From: Agelas oroides
Lineage: Eukaryota; Porifera; Demospongiae; Agelasida; Agelasidae
Reading direction: 5' to 3'
DNA length: 64,000 nt
Assembly (NCBI GenBank): GCA_949130485.1
Contig: OX422189.1
Coordinates: 10,191,177-10,255,176, forward strand
The notes below the pieces were generated by a model. It saw only the letters and a list, made by a program, of their open reading frames with translations, was not told the origin of the DNA and did no database searches. Shown piece after piece: positions 11,154 through 22,979 of the stretch; within the stretch, counting starts at the first letter, position 1; every line of letters begins with the position of its first letter. Position numbers and translations under genes: made by a program.

Positions 11154-11251
11154 GCTAGCTGCAGTTGGTGGAGGAGAATTTGCTCCTCATTCTCTGAAGT
11201 TTCTCTATCCACTGTTGGTGTCTCTCCACCGCCACCGGCCTGTCTGGCACC
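11154..11251 (-). pseudogene. Extra copy 'a' of the RSRC1 terminal exon
   Basis: The minus strand carries an acceptor-like TCTCTCCTGCCCAG, then an open frame reading VPDRPVAVERHQQWIEKLQR and ending MRSKFSSTNCS-stop. It matches the terminal exon of the RSRC1 gene at 31349-31254 in length, frame and stop. No other RSRC1 exon lies nearby. It could be a duplication relic or an alternative terminal exon. The intact frame is notable. Confidence 0.7.
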
Positions 11252-11439
11252 TGGGCAGGAGAGAGAGGGTGGTTACGCATCTACACTCCACAGTTTGTAT
11301 ACACTTAGACTAATTTTCATCACTTCTACACACTCAATTTTCAGCACTTTAACCTTGAGCTTTTGTCACTCGATGGGGTATCACTGTTGGACATCAGTAG
11401 TTGTGGCAAATCCTGGAAAATCTAAATGTGGTATTTCAT

Positions 11440-11600
11440 CTGGATGTTGGCAGCATTGTTGCAATTGCCAAGGTGTAACTTGCTTGGTGCTCAAATCCTG
11501 GCCTTGTAGCCATGGACCAAACAACATCTACCTGGCATTCAGAAGACCCGGCTATGAATCCTGGCTGGATCTCACTTTCTTTCTTCTGCAAAAATGTTTT
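11440..11600 (+). mobile_element. Possible SINE remnant
   Basis: Contains tRNA-like stretches: CCTTGTAGCCATGG, and GCTATGAATCCTGGCTGGATC resembling a B box followed by the tail seen in the SINE copies at 5600 and 43149. It is heavily diverged. Confidence 0.25.
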
Positions 11601-11782
11601 TCTGCTACTGTATCTGAACCTTGATGGTCTAATCTCCTCTCTAGAGTATCGATAACACACTGTGAATGTACTTGGGGTATTCATAAATCCACCTCCTGCA
11701 ACATACCTCACATATCACATGACAACAGTTTAAATATTTTTTCTGCAATTCATTGATCCTCTCTACATTGTAAAGCACAGAG

Positions 11783-14700
11783 ATGGCCACAGGAGGTGCA
11801 GCTGGTGCTCTGAGACAATTCGAACTTGATGGGGTTTGTGATACAGGTAGAGAGGTGGGACATGGGTCGTTTGCAGTGGTGAAAGAACTTGAGTATCATG
11901 GTCTGAAATGTGTGGGCAAGAAGATCCATGGCATTTTGTTTGAATCAGCCACACCCCATGAGAAGGCAGCCATGTTGGTGCGATTTGCAGGAGAATGTGA
12001 ACTCCTCAGTGGACTCCACCACCCGTGTATTGTACAATTCCTCGGTGTGTGGTATGAACAGGGCTCCAGGCTGCCTGTACTGGTGATGGAGTACCTCTAC
12101 ACCACCCTGTCTGCCTGTTTGGAGAAGTATGGCATCCTACCTGAAGAGATCAGCTATGGAATACTGCATGATGTGGCCCTTGGCCTGTGCTACTTGCATG
12201 AGAGATCCCCACCAATAACACACCGTGACCTCTCAGCTAATAATGTTCTTCTCACGTCCAACATGAATGCCAAACTCTCGGACCTGGGGGTGGCAAAGAT
12301 CCTCCACCTGAACCCCGGTGAAATGACCCGGATGACACAGACCAAAGCACCTGGCACCCCCTGTTACATGCCACCAGAAGCTCTCACAGCAAAACCAAAG
12401 TACACCTCAAAGATTGACATCTACTCCTATGGTGTCCTGACCATCCACACCCTCTGTGGAAGGTGGCCATTTCCCGAGGATGCTTTTCGTCCTGATCCAC
12501 GAAATCCAGATACAATGATTCCAATCTCTGAAGTTGAGCGCAGGGCAGCTTATCTCCAAGAAATTGGCAATGACCATCCTCTCATGGCCATGATTCGCAA
12601 GTGCCTCAGCAACATGGCAGCTCAAAGGCCCAAGGCTCGACTCCTCTATGATCAAATCAACACTGTCTTGTCAGCACTCCCTCAGCCATTCACCAACCGA
12701 GTCGAGATGCTTCAACAGCTCCAGACGATGGTTCACCAGTTTGAAGCACGTATTCAGACCCTCACTGATACATACCAGTCAGAAATTGACTCCCTCACAC
12801 ATAAAAATCATCTTGAAATTGAATCCAAGCAATCCGAAATTAAGTCCCTTGAGGCACGTATCCAGACCCTCACTGCTGCAAACCAGTCAATGCACTCAGA
12901 AATTGACTCCCTCACACGAAGAAAGCAGAAAGAAACTGAGTCTCTAAGAGCAGAGATTCAGAGGTTATCAGTTCGAAGCCCCACACAGCAGGCACACAGC
13001 CAACCCACCCATACCAGACTGCCTCACATACAAGACCAGGTACATGTGAGTACCCTTAGGGAAGTAGCCAAGAAGCAGTTAATTAGCTAACACACAAATT
13101 GTGTAGTCCTACCAGTTGTGCACAGAGCAGGCAGTGTCAAGCTTACTGCACCACAGTCATTAGCTACATCTCTAAAGGTGCTGCAAGCCAGTGGCGTAGC
13201 TACACCCGGGCATACCTTGGCCTGTGCCCATGTTAAATTCGCTGGTGCCCGGGTAAAAATAATATAGAAAGCTAAGGTGCAAACGGATCAGTTATTAGCA
13301 TGTGCGATCGCAAGTTTCATGTGGACATGAAAACAAGCATACAGGTAAGACTGAAGAATGGTATTTGTGTTGAAAATGGCCTCAGAAGCGATCTCAGAGT
13401 AAAATGTTTCATGGCGGGAGCATGCCCCAGGTCCCCTAGCAAATGCGTGTTATGCACGCACTGAGTGTGCCCATGCTGTGCCCATGTAACTTGCTCATCC
13501 TGGCTGCAAGCACAATTTTGCTGCGCCTGCTGTTCATGTGTACCCAGAGATTGGGAGTCAACTATATACTGAAATAGACCACTTTCTGCTGATGTCACCA
13601 ACTTTTCAGAATCAGTTTGAATACACTGCATGTGAGGTATGTATTTACTTCAACAGTGATACTGTTGTGTTTCAGAGATAATTATGTCCTAATGAATTTC
13701 CCGTACAGAATGTCATTGGTGGGGTTCACTAATGTATATCTCCTGTAAACAAGCCAGTGTTGAGCTGTCTTCTAAGTCATTTAATTTTAAGTGAAAATCA
13801 TACAGAAATGACACAATGAGTACTACTGCACAGTTTTTGCTAAAAGTTCAAAAAGTTCACTGCATGGTGTGTATCTCCTGTGCAGTTTTTGAAATGTCGT
13901 CAGTATCTCATACAGTGTATTCTAGATGAAAATCCAACACTGTTGAATATTTAGCTAGTGAACAGAAAGTGACACATCAGTGAAAATATTGGGGTGTTGT
14001 TTCTGATCACATAGCCAGGACAGCTATATTTATACCAACATGGTTCCCTCCCTCCAGCCCCAGCTCTTCCCCCAGGCCAAGCTACAGTGGAAGAGGTGTG
14101 CTGATGTACTATTGAGGATGGCCAATGCACAGGTTGTTGTGATAGGGGAGAATGTCTATGTGGGAGGAGGGGATACCAAGACTGATGAAGATGATCAGCA
14201 GGTCTTCCAGTACAACCCATCACAGGATGAGTGGAGCCGTCTCCCTCCCCATCCCATGGCTGGTTTTGCCATGGCTCAGTTTACACAAAATCTCATCACA
14301 GTAGGAGGAGTAATGCCAGATCATTACAATAGTGTCACCAGAAAGGTGTATCGCTTCGTAGAACAATCCCAGGAATGGGAGAAATTTCTCAAACCCATGC
14401 CAACTGCTAGATATCAACCTTCAGTTGCCACCACCCAGTCTGCCATTGTTGCCAGTGGGGGAGCCACTGGTTTCAGGGAAGGCAAGCCTGTGCCCTGTAC
14501 CACTGTAGAGGTGTACTGCAGTAAAACCTCTCAGTGGCACACTGCTGACCCCCTACCGGTGCCTTGTATGGCCATGACTTCTGTCACCATTGCAGACACC
14601 TGGTACCAACTGGGGGGCCAGGGTACTGATGGCGAAAACATAACCACAGTCCTGTACACTCCTCTTACCGCCCTCATTCAGAGAGCCACCTCACCTACTC

Positions 14701-15014
14701 ACCAATCAGCTAGCCACACGTCAGTCTGGAAGACCCTCCCTGACACCCCACTTAAGCTTTCTACTGTAGCAAGCCTGAGTGGAAACCTCCTAGCATTGGG
14801 AGGATGGGATGACAAAACTCCAGCATCTCCAGCAGTCCACATTTTCTACTCCTCCGCCAACTCCTGGGTCAGGGTCACCACTGGGGATCTACCAGAACCA
14901 CGCTATGCCTGCACTGCAGTACATCTATCATCCAACCAAGTGTTAGTGGTTGATGGGTACAATACCCAGGACAAGTATACCAAGACAGTATTCTTGGGAT
15001 CCATTACCATCTAG
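11783..15014 (+). CDS. TKL-like protein kinase - coiled coil - kelch fusion, gene 1
   Basis: Two exons, 11783-13039 and 14058-15014 (or from 14076), phase 0, about 737 residues. The kinase domain spans about residues 15-300: Gly loop GREVGHGSFAVV (22-33), Lys46, alphaC Glu71, HRDLSANN (147-154), DLG in place of DFG (167-169) and MPPE (196-199) before the F helix. All key catalytic residues are present, so it should be active. TKL placement rests on the CVGKKI, FLGVW and HRDLSANNVLL context. Residues about 300-410 are a polar heptad-rich coiled coil with repeated SEIDSLT. Exon 2 encodes about six kelch blades (VYVGGG, ITVGG, VASGGAT, YQLGG, LALGG, VVDG). There is no signal peptide or membrane span, so it is predicted cytoplasmic. 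Substrate and ligand are unknown. The ATG follows a conserved AAGCACAG also found before gene 2, perhaps a 5'UTR acceptor. Confidence 0.88.
13192..13520. mobile_element. Transposon remnant in the kinase-kelch intron
   Basis: Starts CAGTGGCGTAGCTACACCCG, a common form of DNA-transposon terminus. It contains TTGAAAATGGCCTCAGAAGC, which recurs near 19665 inside another remnant. No open frame and no clear second terminus, so the borders are approximate. Confidence 0.4.
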
Positions 15015-15049
15015 AACAGTAGGTGTCTCTGATTTCTGTGTACCATTAA

Positions 15050-15139
15050 TCTATCGAGCTAGACCAACCTTCTCTTGCTAGCCGGAAGTTGGGGGCGGGG
15101 TTACAGAAAGGCGAGAGAAGGTTGGTCTAGCTTGATAGA
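15050..15139. mobile_element. Small foldback element
   Basis: Arms GAGCTAGACCAACCTTCTCT and AGAGAAGGTTGGTCTAGCTT, each extended by CTATC/GATAG, around a GC-rich centre. It lies 35 bp after the kelch stop, possibly in the 3'UTR. Confidence 0.65.
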
Positions 15140-15322
15140 CTACATTACAACTCAATTTGCACAAACAGTTTTTGTAACAAAAGTCAGGCTTTCCACATTT
15201 ACATTAGACGCGTTAATTGAACTGCTGCCGAGTTCACTGAAGAATGTTCCAGTTGGTGACTAGCTCAGTTTTGTTAAGAGTAGTCTGCATGGTATCTGTG
15301 CAGACTTTCTCATCATACTTAA

Positions 15323-15526
15323 CAGTGGAGTAGGAACCAATTTTGGATTGGGGGGGCCAAGGTGTATTGGGAGGGGTGGGGTTAGGGTTATATAATAATC
15401 AGCATGATATAATATATTATATACTATAACATGGAGCCTGATTATTGGGGGGGCCAGCCCCCCCCCCCCTGTTGGATTATTGGGGGGGCCAGTGCCCCCC
15501 CGGCCCCCCCGGTTCCTACTCCACTG
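15323..15526. mobile_element. 204-bp MITE with 5-bp target duplication
   Basis: Perfect 16-bp terminal repeats CAGTGGAGTAGGAACC and GGTTCCTACTCCACTG, flanked on both sides by CTTAA (15318-15322 and 15527-15531). The interior has G-run/C-run tracts and an AT-rich centre. A similar right terminus (C-run then ATTCCTACGCCA) sits at about 9640-9667. Confidence 0.8.
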
Positions 15527-15764
15527 CTTAACATCTACATATGTATACTGCATGACTTTTGTTCATCCTTGTAGCTAACAATGTTGTTTGTGCTGTTTAC
15601 ATGTTGCTTAAGACCAACTTGAAATATGTTCCTGAACTGAAGGAACTAAATATGACCAAAGAAGTTCCCAGGGAGGAGGCTCGTGATAAACTTCACTTGT
15701 GCACATAAGCACCTGCCTTTTATTTCTTGCACCTCCCTCCTCACCCACTCAGCTACTCACTCAC

Positions 15765-16615
15765 ACATCTTCTCACTCCTCACCTCCTAGCCTCCTCACT
15801 CCTCACCTCCTACCCTCCTCACCTCCTAGCCCCCCTCACTCCTCACCTCCTAGCCCCATCACTCCTCATCTCCTGCCCTCCTCACTCCTCACTTCCTAGT
15901 CCCATCACTCCTCATCTCCTGCCCTCCTCACTCCTCACCTCCTAGCCCCATCACTCCTCATCTCCTGCCCTCCTCACTCCTCACCTCCTAGCCCCATCAC
16001 TCCTCATCTCCTGCCCTCCTCACTCCTCACCTCCTACCCTCCTCACCTCCTAGCCCCATCACTCCTCACCTCCTAGCCCCATCACTCCTCCCATCACTCC
16101 TCACCTCCTAGCCCCATCACTCCTCCCATCACTCCTCACCTCTTAGCCCCCTCACCTCCTACCCTCCTAGCCCCCTCACTCCTCACCTCCTAGCCCCCTC
16201 ACTCCTCACCTCCTCACCTCCTCGCCTCCTCACTCCTCACCTCTTAGCCCCCTCACCTCCTACCCTCCTAGCCCCCTCACTCCTCACCTCCTAGCCCCCT
16301 CACTCCTCACCTCCTCACCTCCTCATCTCCTGCCCTCCTCACTCCTCACCTCCTAGCCCCATCACTCCTCATCTCCTGCCCTCCTCACTCCTCACCTCCT
16401 AGCCCCATCACTCCTCATCTCCTGCCCTCCTCACTCCTCACCTCCTACCCTCCTCACCTCCTAGCCCCATCACTCCTCACCTCCTAGCCCCATCACTCCT
16501 CCCATCACTCCTCACCTCCTAGCCCCATCACTCCTCCCATCACTCCTCACCTCTTAGCCCCCTCACCTCCTACCCTCCTAGCCCCCTCACTCCTCACCTC
16601 CTAGCCCTCTCAGAT
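15765..16615. repeat. CT-rich minisatellite
   Basis: About 850 bp of CTCACTCCTCACCTCCTAGC-type units with higher-order shuffling (ATCACTCCTCATCTCCTGCC blocks). No gene. Confidence 0.95.
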
Positions 16616-17073
16616 GTTGGCAGCAATTGTAACAGCACGGCTTATGTCAGTAGTTGAGCGCCAAGTATTGCTAGTACATGTGTTGTGAAAGGTAACATGC
16701 CACACTACCAGCATCCAGGTACAACACTGCATGTAACAAGCCTCCTCTCACATAAGTAACACAAGGTTGAAGGTTATAAGTACAATAGATTGCCCTTGCA
16801 TACTAGCCTCATTGCCTTCTAGCTGAGGGAGGGTGGAAAGATGATGATTGTGACAACAACAACAAGCCTCTCCAGCATCCCCAGTAGGGAACATGAATAC
16901 ATCACCTAGACCTATGCTTTCTCCAGGTTGCTTGTTTAGTTTTCCTTGCACCGCCACCCTCGTTTTGTACAAGTATTTTTGCAACATAAAAGATTCCAGT
17001 ACGGATTCCAAAACACTGATCTGAGATACAGTGTGTGCATGTGTGTGTGGATGCCAGTACTGCAAGTGGATTA

Positions 17074-17171
17074 GCTAGCTGCAGTTGGTGGGGGAGAATT
17101 TACTTCTCATTCTCTGAAGTTTCTCTATCCACTGTCGGTGTCTGTCCACCACCACCAGCCTGTCTGGCTCC
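17074..17171 (-). pseudogene. Extra copy 'b' of the RSRC1 terminal exon
   Basis: The minus-strand acceptor TCTCTCCTGCCCAG is followed by an uninterrupted frame EPDRLVVVDRHRQWIEKLQR then MRSKFSPTNCS and a stop. It is nearly identical to the functional exon at 31349-31254. Homology extends about 25 bp into the intron side and then stops at a GA-rich tract. Confidence 0.7.
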
Positions 17172-17207
17172 TGGGCAGGAGAGAGAGGGTGGTTACACAT
17201 CCTTACG

Positions 17208-17355
17208 AGGGAGGGAGGGGGGAGGGGGGAGGAAGAGAAGGAGCAAGGAGGGGGAGGGAGAGAAGGAGTAAGGAGGGGGAGGGAGGGAGGGGGAAGGAGG
17301 GAGGGGAGGGAGGGGGAGGGAGGGAGGGAGGGAGAGAGGGGGAGGGAGGTGGGAC
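17208..17355. repeat. GGA-rich low-complexity tract
   Basis: Purine-only GGGAGGGAGG and GAGAAGGAG repeats that begin where homology of the copied RSRC1 exon ends. Confidence 0.95.
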
Positions 17356-17878
17356 GGAGAGAAGGAGCAGAGAGCCTGGACGATCTGATCACGTGCCCCG
17401 TGACGTACTATGTGTGGTTTTGATAATCCAATTATTGCACGGGGAGGAGCCTGGGTACAAGGCTATACTGTTATATGTCGCTTCTATTGCGTGCTGTAAC
17501 TGGATCCTGCACGGAGAAAAGGAAGGTAATATTTTCAATGAGCCAACTGTATCCCGTAACCTGCATTGTAATGCAGTTAGCAAGTAAACCTCAAATCCTT
17601 GTCGTTGGGATGCACATAAACTGTTTCACCATCACAGGAGAAGCAAATACCCGATGAGTCCATAGTTATCTGACCTTTAAACCACTGTATCTTTCAAGAG
17701 ACTTTGGATTTCATTTCCACGGACTTTCCAAAGAGTGGAGGTTTGTACAAATTTTTATCCCTAAAAGTGCAAGTGTATAGTTATTTCCTCCATATAATTA
17801 TTACTAATATTCCTTTACCTGTTTTCACTTCAAAGTCACTGTCACTGTTATCGTTGGTTAATAGATGGAGTTTTTTAG

Positions 17879-18226
17879 CCTTAACACTGCAAAAACTACT
17901 GGTTAAAGTAACCTTACAGAGTGGTTACTCCAGTTTCAGGGTTCATTGAACTGGTGAGTATATACTATGAGGAGAATTTAAACACTGTGATCACCATCCA
18001 TCATCCCCCTCACAATTCCATCAGGCTTTATTAAGAAATTAAGAAACAAAGAGCTACCACAGACAAGTATCTGTGGTAGCTCTTTGCATGCTTGATGAAA
18101 TGGTGAGGGGGATGATGGATGGAGATATGTTTGTGAACTCTCTTCATACCAGTTCAGTGAACCCTGAAACTGGAGTAAACCCACTCAGAGATTATTTTAA
18201 CTGAGTATAGTTTTTGCAGTGAGAGG
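17879..18226. mobile_element. Long inverted-repeat MITE, about 350 bp
   Basis: The two halves pair along most of their length: CACTGCAAAAACTA with TAGTTTTTGCAGTG, CTCCAGTTTCAGGGTTCA with TGAACCCTGAAACTGGAG, and ATCCATCATCCCCCTCAC with GTGAGGGGGATGATGGAT. The centre is a perfect hairpin, AAAGAGCTACCACAGA with TCTGTGGTAGCTCTTT (18048-18085). No coding capacity. Confidence 0.85.
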
Positions 18227-19014
18227 TTTCATTGATATTGGATTAAGAAAAAGTATCATGATGCTGATTGCATGTTCTTAATTACAAAAAGTATGCATAA
18301 TATTTTTCATGCTTATCACCTATACAGTGTTGAAATGGTCACACACTCTTACTATTGCCAAGAAGAAGCTGTGTAGCAAAGTGACATGCTTGATCTGGAG
18401 GTCCCTTTTGTGCTTTCAAATCATCAGGATAAATCTCAGCCAGACATTGCCTTTGCCTCATTTGAGCCACAGAATGCCTTGCTGTCTCACTTCTGTCCCT
18501 GTGGGAAGTGCTTACGCCACTTTCTGCAGTAATGTGCTTAGCACAAACTGCCTTGTCCAATTTATAAATGTTAATCTTACGTGGGATAGATTGTTTTGTT
18601 TATATCCTGCATTTCTGCGCTCTACAGCGTTTGTAGTTGGAGGGGATTCCTCCCACACTTCATTTTCCATGGTTAAATAATCCTTGTGAAGGATAGCAAA
18701 GCCCAATTTTTTTTGCGTGTGACCAGTCATTGCATGTAATACTCAGGAGGTACTGTACATGTACAACAATTCTCTGGAGGTGGGGCTTTAGCACTGCATT
18801 GTGGGACTGCAGTACTAACTACATTACTTCTTGATGCAAGGCTGCTGTATTGCAACATACTAATGACCCTATATTATGATGCAAGAAACTTGTAATTGAC
18901 ATGTAGGACTTACTTGGATGAGGTGAAATGACTGGAGCACACTCTTCAATAACTTCACTTAATTAAAATTGTCCCACCAGAAATAGTCTGTGGAGTATTA
19001 CTCATGGGACCATT

Positions 19015-19705
19015 TCTAAACATGGCCGTAGCAAGCGGTCGGGCTGGTCGGGTTTTGGCCCGACCACTTTTTCGCTGACTAAACCTCCACTTGCGCATTT
19101 TGAATACATGCTGCTGATAATGCACGCGAAGTGTAGCTATACGCTACACGCGAAGTCGTACGTGTAAGAACTAGTAAGCCGAGCCGTCTCGGAAACCCGC
19201 TGCCCAACATCGTGCAATTTCACTATATAACAAAAAGGTAGGCGTTACGTTAGGATTTTCAGCCATTTCGGTTTACTGTATGGCCATTCCTTACTGCAAC
19301 GAAGCCCGCGACCGTGCTGCCTGCGGCACGTGCGCGCAGCTAAGTTTATATGCGGAATCTGAAATCACTAGCCTAGGCTAGCCTCGTACGTACTGCCAGT
19401 GACGGAAAGCTGGGCGGGAACAAGACTACCCATTCAGTATTCGATGGGAATCAGAATCCTGCTTTCCTGTGATTACAGCTAACAAACGATCTCCTAGCAA
19501 ATTTTTGCTGCTGGGGTATGCCTTGCATGTGTATACTACTACGTGCACTAAGTTACGCGCAATCTGCGATCACTACCTCACAGAGATTGCGCGTAGCAAC
19601 TATTGAAATTCTGTTTGCTAAGAATTGCAAAACATAATGAGATTTGGGGCCTAAAAATGGCCTCAGAAGCGATCTCCTAGCGTCTAAAAATTTCAGACTT
19701 TGTAA
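19015..19705. mobile_element. Transposon remnant flanked by diverged direct repeats
   Basis: Starts near GGCCGTAGCAAGCGGTCGGG, a terminus-like motif. Internally it has TGGCCTCAGAAGCGATCTCC, shared with the remnant at 13192-13520. The 80-bp stretches on each side (about 18905-18990 and 19708-19792) are diverged direct repeats of each other. No transposase frame remains. Confidence 0.4.
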
Positions 19706-19871
19706 TTAGTAGGGACTTACTCCGATGATGTGAATTGACAGGGACATACTCTTTAATGACTTGACTTAAAATGGTCCCATAAGAAGTACTGGTAGGATGA
19801 AATTACACCCTGTAGGTCACAGATTATATTATAATTGTGTATTCACCATTTTTGTTTTGTGAAGCACAGTG

Positions 19872-22437
19872 ATGGCCACAGGAGGTGCAGCTGGTGCTCT
19901 GAGACGGTTTGAACTTGATGGGGTTCGTGATACAGGTAGAGAGGTGGGACATGGGTCGTATGCAGTGGTGAAAGAGCTTGAGTATCATGGTCTGAAATGT
20001 GTGGGCAAGAAGATCCATGGCATTTTGTTTGAATTAGCCACACCCCATGAGAAGGCAGCCATGTTGGAGCGGTTTGCAGGAGAATGTGAACTCCTAGGTG
20101 GAATGCGCCACCCATGTATTGTCCAGTTCCTTGGTGTGTGGTTTGAACAAGGTTCCCGGCTGCCTGTACTGGTGATGGAGTACCTCCACACCACTCTGTC
20201 TGCCTGTCTGGAGAGGTATGGTGTCCTACCCGAGGAGATTAGCTATGGAATACTGCATGATGTGGCCCTTGGCCTGCGCTACCTGCATGAGAGATCCCCA
20301 CCAATAATCCATCGTGATCTTTCAGCCAATAATGTGCTTCTCACACCCAACATGAATGCCAAACTCTCGGACCTGGGGGTGGCAAAGATCCTCAACCTGA
20401 CCCCCGCCCGAATGACCCAGATGACACAGACCAAAGCACCTGGCACTCCCTGTTACATGCCACCAGAGGCTCTCACAGCAAAACCAAAGTACACTTCAAA
20501 GATTGACATCTACTCCTATGGTGTCCTGATCATCCACATCCTGTGTGGAAGGTGGCCATTTCCCGAGGATGCTTTTCGTCCTGATCCACAAAACCCAGAC
20601 ACAATCATCCCCGCCTCTGAAGTTGACCGCAGAGCAGAGTATCTCCAGGAGATTGGCAATGACCATCCTCTCATGGCTGTGATACACCAGTGCCTCAGCA
20701 ATGTGCCAGCTCAAAGGCCTGAGTCTCCAGCCCTCCTTGGTCAAGTCAACACCATCTTGTCTGCACTCCCTCAACAATTCACTAACCGGGTCGAGATGCT
20801 TCAACAGTTTGAGGCACATATCCAAACTCTCACTGCTGCAAACCAGTCAATGCAGTCAGAAATTGACACAAAACAGTATGAAATTGACTCAAAACAGTAT
20901 GAAATTGTCTCCCTCACATGGAGAAATCAAACGAACCAATCAGAAATTGAACATCTGAGCAGAGAGGTGGAAAAGCTATCAATTCAAAGCCTCTCACAAC
21001 AGGCCTACAGTCAACTCAGCCATACCAGACAGTCCAACATGCAAGTAAGTTATATGCCATAGTTTTTACAAGTCTCATAACATGAAAATTACTGACAGCA
21101 GACAGTGTGGAGCTTACTTAACAGGACACGTGCAGTAATGTTACTAGGTACCTGACATTGTTTGACTGCCCTGATTTCACCTGATATCAATGAAGTACTC
21201 AATGATATTCTCACCATAGCATGCTGTCTTTCAGAGGTAATACACACCACTACCGTTTCCCAAACAGAATACACAGGAGGGGGGCAAACGGGGAGAGGGG
21301 CAAAGGTTCATATCAAACAACACATAAGTACCTCATACAATGCATTCTAGCTGAAAACCAGGGCAATGCAACAATATCAAGTAATTAGTGAACAGAAAGT
21401 GAAATCAGCAGAAAATGGTATGTTCTTATCACTGTCACACCACCCAGGCCAAGCTGCAGTGGAAGAGGTGTGCTGATACGCCAGTGGAGATGTCCAGGCC
21501 ACAGGCTGTTGTGATGGGGGAGAAGGTCTACATGGGAGGGGGAAACACTGAGCATGTTGAGGACAATCAGTATGTCTTCCAGTACAACCCATCCAGGGAT
21601 GAGTGGAGCCGTCTCCCTCCTTGCCAAATGATCTTCTTTGCCATGGCTCAGTTCGTGGGACACCTCATCACAGTGGGAGGTGCAAAGTTGAGTAGCACTG
21701 GTTTGCTACAAGGTATTACAAGTTTCCTAAGAAGAAGTTTGATAGGAGATTTTACCGTCACTGGTAAGGTGTTTCACTTCATAGAAGAATCCCAGAAATG
21801 GGAGGAGTTCTTCAAACCCATGCCAACTGCTAGAGTTTGTCTTTCAGTTGCCACCACCCAGTCTACCATTGTTGCCAGTGGGGGAGCCACTGGTTCCAGG
21901 GGTGACCATCCTCTGCCCTGTGCCACTGTGGAGGTGTACAGCAGTGAAACCTCTCAGTGGCACACTGCTGACCCACTACCTGTGCCTTGTTGGGCCATGA
22001 CCTCTGTCACCATCGCAGACACCTGGTACCAACTGGGGGGAATTGGTACTGATAACAAGTCCCTAACCACTGTCCTGTACGCTCCTCTTACCACCCTCAT
22101 TCAGAAAGCCACCTCACCTACTCACCAGTCAGCTAGCCACATGTCAGTCTGGAAGACCCTCCCTGACACCCCACTGCTGTTGCCTGCTGCAGCAAGCCTG
22201 AGTGGAAACCTCCTAGCTGTGGGAGGGTACAATAATGAAAATGATACCCTCCCAGCAGTCTACATTTTTCTCCCTCTCACCAACTCCTGGGTCAGGGTCA
22301 CCTCTGGGGAGCTACCAGAACCACGCTATGCCTGCACTGCAGTACAGCTATCATCCAACCAAGTGTTAGTGGTTGATGGTACTAATGACCAAGACAGTGT
22401 CAAGCATACTGTATTCCTGGGATCCATCACCATCTAG
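19872..22437 (+). CDS. TKL-like protein kinase - coiled coil - kelch fusion, gene 2
   Basis: Exon 1 is 19872-21044 with a consensus donor GTAAGT. Exon 2 is 21448-22437 after CACCACCCAG. Both are phase 0, giving about 720 residues. It is a close paralogue of the gene at 11783, with the same Gly loop, Lys46, HRDLSANN, DLG and MPPE residues. Here the HRD is preceded by II rather than IT, and the coiled coil is shorter with repeated QYEIDSK. The kelch half has an insertion of about 20 residues after LITVGGAKLSS compared with gene 1, keeping frame. Start: ATG at 19872 matches gene 1, with a GTG just before it. An AATAAA lies at 22569-22574, about 130 bp after the stop. The RSRC1 exon copy 'c' begins 277 bp downstream on the other strand. 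Function is inferred only from domains: cytoplasmic signalling with a kelch recognition module. Confidence 0.9.
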
Positions 22438-22568
22438 AACAGTAGACTCTCTTCATCCAAGTGTTCTAGTTTATATTCTTGGCATGCAGTATATCAGTTG
22501 AAACACACCCTTTTACCAGTGAGATATGTGGTTCACTGATTGTTAGGGTTTAGCCTATGTCAACATTA

Positions 22569-22574
22569 AATAAA
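22569..22574 (+). promoter_or_regulatory. Polyadenylation signal of kinase-kelch gene 2
   Basis: AATAAA about 130 bp after the stop codon. The homologous site after the third kelch copy (about 31110) has decayed to AATGAA. Confidence 0.6.
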
Positions 22575-22713
22575 CTGGTTCAGTTACATATACAAATTGG
22601 ATTGTTGTGAAAATTGATGCATTCATCTGTGTCTGACATCTATATTGGTGTCTGTGTGTCTGTATGTCTGTCTCGAGGGGAGGAGGGGTAGACTAATTGT
22701 CTGTGCTGTGACC

Positions 22714-22810
22714 AGGCTAGCTGCAGTTGGTGGAGAACTTGCTCCTCATTCTCTGAAGTTTCTCTATCCACTGACGGTGTCTGTCCACCACCACCGGCCT
22801 GTCTGGCACC
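22714..22810 (-). pseudogene. Extra copy 'c' of the RSRC1 terminal exon
   Basis: The minus-strand acceptor CTCTCCTGCCCAG is followed by an intact frame VPDRPVVVDRHRQWIEKLQR then MRSKFSTNCS and a stop. It has one codon fewer than the functional exon but is otherwise uninterrupted. The 200 bp on its gene-2 side match the flank of the functional exon (22500-22690 against 31047-31240), so both came from one duplicated unit. Confidence 0.7.
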
Positions 22811-22979
22811 TGGGCAGGAGAGAGGAGGCGGTTACACTTCTGCACTCTACCATTTAGGCTCACACACAGGTGGGGGAGGGGGGAGAGAAGGAGGTAGTAG
22901 AGTAGTAAGGTTCTACCCCATCAGAACCCGTGCATGTATCTATGGGGCGCCGTCTGTAACTAAACTGTGTTTTCAGGGC

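Noticed and set aside
11112-11624. 170-codon plus-strand frame, with similar frames at 17035, 22645 and 31200
   Set aside because: They are antisense to the RSRC1 terminal exon copies. The repeated CSWWRRICSSFSEV text comes from the opposite strand of that exon.
11783-15014. Receptor kinase
   Set aside because: No signal peptide or membrane span in either kinase-kelch protein. The N-terminus begins directly before the kinase domain.
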